Positions 57,131 to 64,000 of a stretch of DNA of 64,000 nucleotides are shown here, in pieces. A program made the position numbers and the translations under genes. Within the stretch, counting starts at the first letter, position 1; each line of letters opens with the position of its first letter. The notes below the pieces were generated by a model. That model did not search any database. It saw nothing but the letters and a program-made list of their open reading frames with translations, and was not told where the DNA came from. The DNA lies in the NCBI RefSeq assembly GCF_000468535.1, contig NZ_AUQY01000005.1, positions 1 through 64,000 of the forward strand, read 5' to 3'. The DNA comes from Peptoniphilus mikwangii. GTDB lineage: Bacteria > Bacillota > Clostridia > Tissierellales > Peptoniphilaceae.

Positions 57131-58054
57131 TCATATAAATATATTTAAATCCAAAGAATTTGATAATTCTTCCAATATTTTCTTACCTCTTACACTGTTG
57201 CCGGATCCGTCAAGCCTTGGAGAATATGTGCAAATTCCGCATTTCCCCGGAACTATTCCTATTATTCCTCCGCTAACTCCACTCTTTGACGGAAATCCTA
57301 CTTCCATAAGATACTTTCCGCTTTCTTCATACATCCCGCAAGCAGCCATAAGTGCCAATGTAATTTTAACAACCTTTTTTGATATAAGCTGTGTCTTTCC
57401 ATCTAATGACATTCCACCATTAGCAAGAACTGCAGCAATAGTTGCAAGCCCTTCTATATTTATTCCTATAGAACAATTTCTGATATACAGATCAAGCACA
57501 TCTTCCGTATCTTCTGAAAAGATATTTTTACTCTTTAGATAATATGCTATCGAACGATTTATATCCGTAGTCTGCATTTCAGAATTATATACAGTCTCTA
57601 AAAATGTCACTTCATCGCTATTACTTAAAATCTTTACTTTTTCAACAACTCTATTAAATCTCTCGTCCACATCTTTCCCTCTGATTAATGATGCTGTGGT
57701 TATAGCACCTGCATTTATCAAAGGATTTGCAGCTCTGTCTTCAATAGGTCTTATGGAGTTAAATTTATATTCTGTCGCTTCTGTTCCAACTCTCGAAAAA
57801 ACTTCTTCCTCACCGGCATCTTCAAGTGCCATTATTAAAGATATTATTTTTGATATTGATTGCATAGAAAAAATCAGTTCTGTATCTCCTCTCAAAACTC
57901 TTTCTCTATCAACCGTTACTACGGCAAGTCCAAAGTTATCTGCATCTACATTTGCAAGTTCAGGAATATATGTGGCAACATTTCCAACTCCTATAAGATT
58001 TTGAGTACTTTTTATGACCTCATCTACCCTTGCTTCCAAATTTTTGATATCCAT
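57131..58054 (-). CDS. glsA: Glutaminase
   Basis: A 307-residue serine-dependent glutaminase (beta-lactamase-like fold) hydrolysing glutamine to glutamate and ammonia. The catalytic Ser-x-x-Lys is in SMQSISKIISL (near residue 65). NPLINAGAI, the Tyr/Asn pair in MQTTDINRSIAYYL, and the C-terminal ESGKYLMEVGFPSKSGVSGGI are conserved. There is no signal peptide, so it acts in the cytoplasm. The start overlaps the stop of the sigma-54 activator (TAATG), so the two are translationally coupled. Family members provide glutamate pools and acid resistance. Confidence 0.95.
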   Translation of the reverse strand: MDIKNLEARVDEVIKSTQNLIGVGNVATYIPELANVDADNFGLAVVTVDRERVLRGDTELIFSMQSISKIISLIMALEDAGEEEVFSRVGTEATEYKFNSIRPIEDRAANPLINAGAITTASLIRGKDVDERFNRVVEKVKILSNSDEVTFLETVYNSEMQTTDINRSIAYYLKSKNIFSEDTEDVLDLYIRNCSIGINIEGLATIAAVLANGGMSLDGKTQLISKKVVKITLALMAACGMYEESGKYLMEVGFPSKSGVSGGIIGIVPGKCGICTYSPRLDGSGNSVRGKKILEELSNSLDLNIFI

Positions 58055-60114
58055 TAGTCTATACTCCTTATAGTTTCTTCTATCTTGTCAATAAATTCTG
58101 TTTCATAATCTAAAATATATCTTTCTTTAAGCAAATATTCCCTTCCGATACATGTTATCTCATTACCACGTCTTCCAACATTCGTAGTTATAAATTTTTT
58201 CTCTTCTAAATATTTGAGAATATTTCTTATTTCATTTTCAGATATTTTATAATAGATTGTTGTAAACAGCTTTTCAATCGTCCTTCTTCCGGGACCTCTG
58301 TTTAATATTTGCAAAGCATATATCAATTTTAAAACTAAAGCAAATTCACATTCTTTGGAAAGATATCTGTCAAGATGTAAATTTTTAGGTATAGAATCAA
58401 ATCCGACTTCTTTTTTAGTCATAACCTCTATATAGTTTAGTATGTTTTTCAATTCTCTTACATTTCCCGGCCAATTATAATTTATGCAAAATTCCTCAAA
58501 ATCTCTGGTAAAGTTTCTTGTTATGCCTTTCTTTTTCATATAGCTGTTAATTATTAAATAAGTGTCTTTACCTCTTTCATGCAGCGGAGAAATATTAATT
58601 TCAAAAGCATTTAACCTATATAATAAATCCATTCTAAAATTTCCGTCTACGACCATTTTATTTATATCTTTATTTGTTGCCGCTATTATTCTAACATCCA
58701 CATCTATAAGTTTGTCTCCACCTACTCTCATAATTTTCTTTTCAGCTAAAGCTCTTAAAAGTCTCGGTTGAAGTTCCATAGGAAGATCCCCTATTTCATC
58801 TAAAAACAAAGTCCCGCCATTTGCTCTTTCAAATAGTCCTATCTTTCCGCCCTTCTTAGCCCCTGTAAATGCACCTTCTTCATATCCGAATAATTCAGAC
58901 TCGAGAAGTGTTGCTGATAGAGTAGAACAGTTTATAGCAACAAACGGTTCCTTTGCTCTATTCGAGTAGTTATGAATTGAACCTGCAAAAAGTTCTTTTC
59001 CCGTTCCGGTATCCCCTAATATCAATACCGGATTTTCCGTTTTAGAATACACCTTTGCTATTTTTATACTTTCTTTTATGTTAAATGAATTTCCGATTAT
59101 ATTGTCAAATGTATACTTTGAAAAATATCCGCTTTTAAAAATCTTATTCGTCTTATTATAAAGTTCAACAACATTAAAATATTCTCTTAGAATTATCATT
59201 TTGCCGAAGATTTCAGATTTGTATTCTATATTTCTCACAGTTATAAAACATTCAACATTTCTTACCTTTATCAGTTCTTCTTTAACATCCTGATCTCGTA
59301 TTATTTTTAAAAATTCTTCTTCTCTTTCGAAAACCTCATATAAATTTTTATAAAGAACATCTTTTTTGCTAATGCCTAAAATTTTACACATAACACCATT
59401 TATAGTATTTATGTCAAAATCGGAGTCTACAATCAAAACTCCTCCATCAAGATAATCTATGGCAAATTCAAGTTTCGCTTCTGAAACATACTTTTGTTCC
59501 AGCGAATAATTAATTCCGTACCAAAAAGTAGGTACTAAATTTACCATCTTAAGCACTATATCCCTTGCAACTTTTTCTTCAATATTTAAAATATAAATTA
59601 TATCAAGAACATTAGATACGTCTAAAATCCTATGACCTATTATAATATCCTTACCTGTAATTCCATCTTCCAAATCCATTTTTTCCGGTGCAACGTGAAT
59701 TATGTAATCATATTCTTTTGAAGTAAGTATCTTACCCGGAAAATACGGTTCCATAAATATATCTGTTCTTCCAAGCTGATATATAAGCGCCATAGTTTCA
59801 TTCGCCATAAATTCATTTATATTTACAACTAAAACTTTACTGTCCGCTTCTATCTTATTCAATTCTTTAAGCGCTGCTTTTGTAATTGTACGCTTCATCA
59901 TAAGATGCGGTGCATCACAGTTGATTTTTTTAATAAGCAAATTTATAATTTCGGGATCCGTATATAATATTAAATCTGTATCTTTAACCGGCGGTACCGG
60001 TTCCATTTCCAAATTTCTATAATCTACCAAGACATCTTTAAATATTGAATTTACTTGTTCTTTATAAAAAATTGATGCTTCCTCGTCAATAGAAAGAATT
60101 GTAATCCTTTTCAT
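58054..60114 (-). CDS. Sigma-54-dependent transcriptional activator with PAS and C-terminal winged-helix region
   Basis: 686 residues. A PrpR-N/response-like N-terminal domain (1-200) leads to a PAS-like segment (about 215-320; [21 protein letters not shown]). The AAA+ domain (340-570) has Walker [12 protein letters not shown], the sigma-54 contact loop GAFTGA and Walker [12 protein letters not shown]. The C-terminus is not a clear Fis-type helix but a winged-helix-like stretch ([18 protein letters not shown]-type, ending [20 protein letters not shown]). A near-perfect -24/-12 promoter precedes the gene, so it likely activates its own operon with glsA and the symporter. The ligand is unknown, perhaps an amino acid. 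Confidence 0.92.
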   Translation of the reverse strand: MKRITILSIDEEASIFYKEQVNSIFKDVLVDYRNLEMEPVPPVKDTDLILYTDPEIINLLIKKINCDAPHLMMKRTITKAALKELNKIEADSKVLVVNINEFMANETMALIYQLGRTDIFMEPYFPGKILTSKEYDYIIHVAPEKMDLEDGITGKDIIIGHRILDVSNVLDIIYILNIEEKVARDIVLKMVNLVPTFWYGINYSLEQKYVSEAKLEFAIDYLDGGVLIVDSDFDINTINGVMCKILGISKKDVLYKNLYEVFEREEEFLKIIRDQDVKEELIKVRNVECFITVRNIEYKSEIFGKMIILREYFNVVELYNKTNKIFKSGYFSKYTFDNIIGNSFNIKESIKIAKVYSKTENPVLILGDTGTGKELFAGSIHNYSNRAKEPFVAINCSTLSATLLESELFGYEEGAFTGAKKGGKIGLFERANGGTLFLDEIGDLPMELQPRLLRALAEKKIMRVGGDKLIDVDVRIIAATNKDINKMVVDGNFRMDLLYRLNAFEINISPLHERGKDTYLIINSYMKKKGITRNFTRDFEEFCINYNWPGNVRELKNILNYIEVMTKKEVGFDSIPKNLHLDRYLSKECEFALVLKLIYALQILNRGPGRRTIEKLFTTIYYKISENEIRNILKYLEEKKFITTNVGRRGNEITCIGREYLLKERYILDYETEFIDKIEETIRSID

Positions 60115-60150
60115 GCTCCCTCCTTTTTTATGAGATCATTAACTTTATAA

Positions 60151-60167
60151 CGCAATTTTCGTGCCAA
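60151..60167 (-). promoter_or_regulatory. Sigma-54 (-24/-12) promoter of the activator-glsA-symporter operon
   Basis: The minus strand reads TTGGCAC-GAAAA-TTGC (60167-60152), followed by GT. GG of the -24 and GC of the -12 are 10 bases apart, as required. The start point should fall near 60140, about 26 bases before the activator's ATG. Confidence 0.92.
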
Positions 60168-60314
60168 CCTTTAAATTTTAAATATTAGGAAAACAATACG
60201 ATTTGCAGTTCAGCATAGTCATATTATAACTTATTAAATGGGATACTATATATTATACTATATTTTTAATCCCATTAACAGAGTTCTTTTACTGTATTAT
60301 CTTTTAAGACATTA

Positions 60315-60323
60315 TGATATAAT
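60315..60323 (+). promoter_or_regulatory. Extended -10 promoter of the ABC-2 type operon
   Basis: TGATATAAT at 60315-60323, identical to the extended -10 of the MacB-type operon at 28526. The start point should lie near 60330, next to the AGGTGA ribosome site. Confidence 0.6.
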
Positions 60324-60339
60324 TAGAATAGGTGATTAT

Positions 60340-60933
60340 ATGTTGATGGAAATTTCAAATTTAAGCGCATCCTATGGGAAAAATTTAATTCTGAATTCAA
60401 TATATTTTACTATAGAAAAAGGGCAAAGTATTTGTATTTTAGGAGAAAACGGCTGTGGAAAATCAACTTTGTTGAAATCAATCTGCGGTCTCAAAAAATA
60501 TTCGGGAGAAATAAAATATTCCGACTCTCTAAAAATCTATTACTTGCCTCAAGATAATGTATTGATAGAAGACATAAATGTATATGATAATATCAAACTG
60601 TTTTTAAATAATACATCTGATATTAAAAACAACAAATACATAAAATTATTTGAGATAGACAAGATATTCAAAAATAAGGTGTCTTCACTTTCAGGAGGGA
60701 CAAAGAAAAAAGTTTCTCTATGCTTGAGTTTAATGGAAGATAATGATTTATTAATTTTAGATGAACCTTTTGCAAACTTAGATTCAAAAAATAAATCACT
60801 GTTTTTGGATATATTCAAAACAAAAAAACTAAATGGACTTTCTATTTTATACACTTCTCACCTAAATGACATGTCTGCCGCATCAGACATTAAACTTTAT
60901 TTAAAAGACGGAAAATTGGAGGTCATGGTATGA
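60340..60933 (+). CDS. ABC transporter ATP-binding protein (ABC-2 type exporter)
   Basis: A 197-residue compact ATPase. Walker A GENGCGKSTLLK (residues 34-45), signature LSGGTKKKVSLCLSL, Walker B LLILDEPFANLD. The H-loop His in YTSHLNDM is present. The start ATG 60340 lies just after AGGTGATT; the frame open from 60238 contains the promoter. It is the first gene of an operon with a unique anchored protein and at least two permease-like genes, overlapping the next gene by 4 bases. Confidence 0.93.
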   Translation: MLMEISNLSASYGKNLILNSIYFTIEKGQSICILGENGCGKSTLLKSICGLKKYSGEIKYSDSLKIYYLPQDNVLIEDINVYDNIKLFLNNTSDIKNNKYIKLFEIDKIFKNKVSSLSGGTKKKVSLCLSLMEDNDLLILDEPFANLDSKNKSLFLDIFKTKKLNGLSILYTSHLNDMSAASDIKLYLKDGKLEVMV

Positions 60934-62399
60934 AAAAATTAAAAGGTGCAATAAATTCTAAATTGATTATTGCGGTATTGGCAGTACTTGTAGTCGGAGG
61001 CGGAATATTTGCGTTTACAAAAGGAGCTTCCGGATCAAAAGCGGAAGTTGCAAAAGCTCTTATGGGATTAAAAGATGAATATTCTAATACTATAAATGAT
61101 TTTGCTCCCGACTTCGGAACAAAAGAAATGATGCAAAAATATTCTAAAGACGGAATTTTTTCTGCAGATATAAATCTAAATACGGATTATTTTAAATCCC
61201 AAGGTATAGATAGTGCAGGATTAACTTACTCTATAAAAAACAATCCGAAAGAAAATTTATACAGTCTTACCTTAGATGCAAACGGTGGAAGTCTATCAGC
61301 TTCAGCAGATCTTACACTTATTAAAAATGACGTATATCTAAATATTCCTATGCTATATGACAATGCATTTAAAATTGTCGGAGACACAGTCGGAGCCGAT
61401 ATTCAAGATTCTGCACTTGTAAAGTTCTTGGGAGCTGACTTATCTGAGTATAAAGATTTAAAATTTGATTTTACTTCCTTACCACGCACAACAGATGAAC
61501 TTAAAAAAGATTTTTCAAACTATATAAAAACAGAATCCAATTCATTAATAAAAAATCTTGAAGTTACAAAATCTTCTGCATCTGATGATGAAACTGCAAA
61601 AATTAATAATTTATTAACTGATTCATCAAGAAAAATAACTCCTGAAAAATTCGAACTGAAATTTAAGGCAGATGATATTAAAGCAGTAATGAAAAAGTCA
61701 TCAGAATATATCGTGGATTTACAAAAAAGAGAACTTGCCGCAATAGGATTTAATGATGAAAGTGCACTTGAAGATATCAGTTCTTCAATCAAAGAAGCTC
61801 AAGAAAAAATTGATGAAATGAAAATTGCGGATCCATATATAATAAATGTATTTATCGAAAACGGAAAGGTAGTTGCAATCAATACAAATATTTCCGAAGA
61901 AGAAAAAATTTCAGCAGAAATATACTTCTTAGGTTCTAAAAATACAACAGACAATATGATCCTTAATATACTTGAAGATGACAAGGAAAAAACTACAATC
62001 TCTTCTAACATGTCATTATCAGACAGTGCAAACATCATTAATGTAAATGTTAAATCAGAGTATGACGAAATAAATTATACCGAAACTTATAACCCTACAG
62101 ATAAAACTCTAAAGGTTGAGGGTAATTTTAACGAAGAAGTTATTTCTCTATCAGGAAAATTTGAAAATATTGAAAAGGGAAAGGGATATAATTTTATATT
62201 TGATAATATTTCTATTCCGGGTATTGAGTTTAATTTGAGCGGAAATTTAAATTTCTCAACTGAAACTCCTGAAATAAACGCTCCTGAAAATGCAATAGAA
62301 ATTTTAAAACTTGACGAAAGCGAAATCCAATCACTCATGACAAAAATTGAAGGAAATGTTCAATCATTTATGATTGCAGTACAACAACTTGGAATGTAG
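60930..62399 (+). CDS. Membrane-anchored extracytoplasmic protein of unknown function, part of an ABC operon
   Basis: 489 residues. One N-terminal membrane helix (residues 11-31, LIIAVLAVLVVGGGIFAF) is followed by a large, acidic, beta-rich secreted domain without Cys. Repeated elements like SADLTLIKNDVYLNIP, VSLSGKFENIEKG and IEFNLSGNLNFST hint at internal duplication of a beta module, resembling lipid-binding or curved-sheet extracytoplasmic domains; this is impression only. No known family recognised. Its place between the ATPase and permeases suggests a dedicated partner such as a substrate receiver or adaptor. Confidence 0.8.
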   Translation: MKKLKGAINSKLIIAVLAVLVVGGGIFAFTKGASGSKAEVAKALMGLKDEYSNTINDFAPDFGTKEMMQKYSKDGIFSADINLNTDYFKSQGIDSAGLTYSIKNNPKENLYSLTLDANGGSLSASADLTLIKNDVYLNIPMLYDNAFKIVGDTVGADIQDSALVKFLGADLSEYKDLKFDFTSLPRTTDELKKDFSNYIKTESNSLIKNLEVTKSSASDDETAKINNLLTDSSRKITPEKFELKFKADDIKAVMKKSSEYIVDLQKRELAAIGFNDESALEDISSSIKEAQEKIDEMKIADPYIINVFIENGKVVAINTNISEEEKISAEIYFLGSKNTTDNMILNILEDDKEKTTISSNMSLSDSANIINVNVKSEYDEINYTETYNPTDKTLKVEGNFNEEVISLSGKFENIEKGKGYNFIFDNISIPGIEFNLSGNLNFSTETPEINAPENAIEILKLDESEIQSLMTKIEGNVQSFMIAVQQLGM

Positions 62400-62423
62400 T
62401 ACCTGTATTAAAAGGTGATTATA

Positions 62424-63500
62424 ATGAAATACTTTTTATTAAGATTAAAAAGTAAATTTAAAATTTTGCCCATATTATGTGCTGTTATGCTCATTTTTAT
62501 GGGCAGTTTTTACATATTAAAAAACAATTTTAAGGCAAAAAAAATAAATCTTTCACTTCATTTTGAAGAACAATCGAATAAAAATAATTTAATTCTATTT
62601 CTTGTAAAGGGAACTGCCAGCGTAAAAAATGCAATAAATGTAAAACTTGAAACTAATCTTGAAAATGCTTTTAGTGATTTGAAAAACGGAAAAACAGATA
62701 TACTTATAAATGTACCCGAAAACTTTTATGAAAGCATAATTGACGGTACAAATAAAAGTGCAACCATATATTTTTCAGACTCTGCAGAAATTGTAAAAGG
62801 AGTTTTTAAATCTCTAAGTGAAAGTTCCGTAAAAATGCTTTCTTCCGCACAAGCAAATATCTATATTTCAGATAACATAAAAGACGGTAAACAGGGCTAT
62901 AGAAATGAAGAATTAAATAAAAAACTTTTAAGTGAATCTCTAAATAGAGAAAAACTTTTTAAAAAAGTTTATATTAAAAGCAATGTAAGTATGGTTGAAA
63001 TTTATATTTCAATTTTAATATCATCAATTATTATCATTGCACTTAGAAATACAAACTATATAAATACATACGCCTATTTGAAAGTTAGAGGAAATTCTAT
63101 TTTCAAATTAAACTTGTATGAAGTTGTATCCAACACGATAATTTTATTTTTGATATTTATTGTTTCTTATAATATAGCTAACAAACCCTTGAACATGCTT
63201 ACAGACAGTATAAAAATTTTAATTATCTCTGCATTCATCGGTGCCTTACTTGAACTGTTATTGATTTTATTTAAAGAATCCTGTATTTTTGCTATATTAA
63301 TTATCTCAATACTATCAATCTTAAATTCGGGAATTATAATCTCACGTTCTATTATTCCTACTTATATTATAAAAGCTTTCTCCATTATGCCTATAAGCTT
63401 GATACTAAAAGACGCTCCAAAAAGCTATATTCTAATATCGGCATATACTATCTGTTTTATGCTTTTCACAAATTACTTAATAAGGAGGAATTTTGAATGA
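62424..63500 (+). CDS. ABC-2 type permease, first subunit
   Basis: 358 residues. One N-terminal helix (residues 15-35), a soluble domain to about 190 (including a YFSDSAEIVKGVFKSLSE stretch), and five or six C-terminal helices, the layout of ABC-2 exporters. Start ATG 62424 lies after AAAGGTG; a GTG 9 bases earlier overlaps that site. It overlaps the next permease gene as ATGA. Confidence 0.85.
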   Translation: MKYFLLRLKSKFKILPILCAVMLIFMGSFYILKNNFKAKKINLSLHFEEQSNKNNLILFLVKGTASVKNAINVKLETNLENAFSDLKNGKTDILINVPENFYESIIDGTNKSATIYFSDSAEIVKGVFKSLSESSVKMLSSAQANIYISDNIKDGKQGYRNEELNKKLLSESLNREKLFKKVYIKSNVSMVEIYISILISSIIIIALRNTNYINTYAYLKVRGNSIFKLNLYEVVSNTIILFLIFIVSYNIANKPLNMLTDSIKILIISAFIGALLELLLILFKESCIFAILIISILSILNSGIIISRSIIPTYIIKAFSIMPISLILKDAPKSYILISAYTICFMLFTNYLIRRNFE

Positions 63501-64000
63501 AGCTTTTAATTTTTATGAAGAGATATTTAAAAAGCAAATTATTTTATCTCTCCTTACTATGTGTTTTTGTTTTAGCATTTCTATATACTACAGTTGACTT
63601 AAATTCAAGTGATAATTTAAAAATCGGAATTATTGATAAAACAGATAACTGTCTTTCTCAAAATTTAATTGACAAGTTATTAACTTCAAGCGGATACTTT
63701 AAATATATAAAATATTCAAATGAAGAAAATTTGCTTCAGGATTTAAAATCCGAAAACATAAATTATGGATTTGAAATTGACTTAAATTCTGATGAAAAAT
63801 TTATACAGTATTCATTTGATGATAATTTTTCGGGAATTGCAAGAGAAGATATTTATTCAAATTATTTTGAAATAACTACATCGGAATATACAAAAAACCT
63901 ATTAAAATTAGATGAACAAAAATATAAAACTCTATACGATAAATATATTAAACAAACTTTTTCATTTAATTATGAAGATAAATTCTCCGGAAAAGTATTT
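63497..64000 (+). CDS. ABC-2 type permease, second subunit (partial, runs off the window)
   Basis: 168 codons are visible. Start ATG follows AAGGAGG (63482-63488). It opens MKLLIFMKRYLKSKLFYLSLL with one N-terminal helix and a soluble stretch (NLKIGIIDKTDN, then GYFKYIKYSNEENLLQDL) matching the start of the neighbouring permease in layout. It probably forms the heterodimeric membrane part with that protein. The C-terminus is outside the window. Confidence 0.85.
   Translation, partial: MKLLIFMKRYLKSKLFYLSLLCVFVLAFLYTTVDLNSSDNLKIGIIDKTDNCLSQNLIDKLLTSSGYFKYIKYSNEENLLQDLKSENINYGFEIDLNSDEKFIQYSFDDNFSGIAREDIYSNYFEITTSEYTKNLLKLDEQKYKTLYDKYIKQTFSFNYEDKFSGKVF

Overview
The window is an AT-rich (roughly 30% G+C by eye), tightly packed stretch of a low-G+C Gram-positive (Firmicutes) chromosome. 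Strong AGGAGG-type ribosome sites, many TTG and GTG starts, a Cna/collagen-binding type wall adhesin, a GlpP-type antiterminator, a Tn4451-like recombinase relic, rubredoxin, and a sigma-54 controlled glutaminase operon suggest an anaerobic clostridial relative (Clostridia/Tissierellia, perhaps a host-associated anaerobe). I cannot name the species from sequence alone.

Layout. 1-3.0 kb: a large secreted adhesin, cut by the window edge. 3.6-14.1 kb: a minus-strand glycerol / glycerol-3-phosphate locus. In transcription order it holds glpP; a consensus promoter with a short leader hairpin; an MgtC-like membrane protein; a glycerophosphodiester phosphodiesterase; a TRAP transporter (dctP-dctQ-dctM); a NagD-type HAD phosphatase; glpK; a GlpA-like FAD/[2Fe-2S] dehydrogenase; a second FAD oxidoreductase; and a DUF1667 Cys protein. 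No GlpF or GlpT is present, so the TRAP system is the obvious candidate importer. 14.2-16.5 kb: aspartokinase, a divergent GntR regulator and tRNA-Lys(CTT). 16.8-21.6 kb: YgjP-like metallopeptidase, cardiolipin synthase, TypA, an RsbW-like kinase and rubredoxin. 21.7-23.9 kb: a small membrane-protein operon run by a TetR repressor, with two matching TTGAAC-N3-GTTCAA operators.

24.3-26.8 kb: murA and rplJ-rplL with an L10 leader. 27.2-32.8 kb: a CPBP protease and a MacB-type ABC exporter with a large membrane-anchored secreted partner. 32.9-35.8 kb: a decayed Tn4451-type element (tnpW with an in-frame stop, C-terminal tnpX relic) around three cargo genes. 35.9-50.7 kb: housekeeping genes (prsA, mfd, pth, prs, glmU, ricT, holB, two c-di-AMP receptor paralogues, tmk, a lysine/arginine-type decarboxylase) plus a membrane-bound alpha/beta hydrolase. 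50.8-55.5 kb: an ABC transporter whose permease carries a very long coiled coil. 55.7-60.1 kb: a sigma-54 activator, glutaminase and an alanine/sodium symporter behind a near-perfect -24/-12 promoter. 60.3-64.0 kb: the start of an uncharacterised ABC-2 type exporter operon.

Several genes are broken by single events: ricT by an in-frame TAA, the symporter by one extra T in a short run, a DUF2871 gene by a frameshift, and tnpW/tnpX by stops and a frameshift. The element genes look genuinely decayed. The chromosomal ones could be real mutations or sequencing errors. The most novel items are the TRAP-containing glp locus with its GlpP-linked leader, the twin TetR operators, the sigma-54 glutamine operon, and the two unfamiliar ABC/secreted-protein operons.
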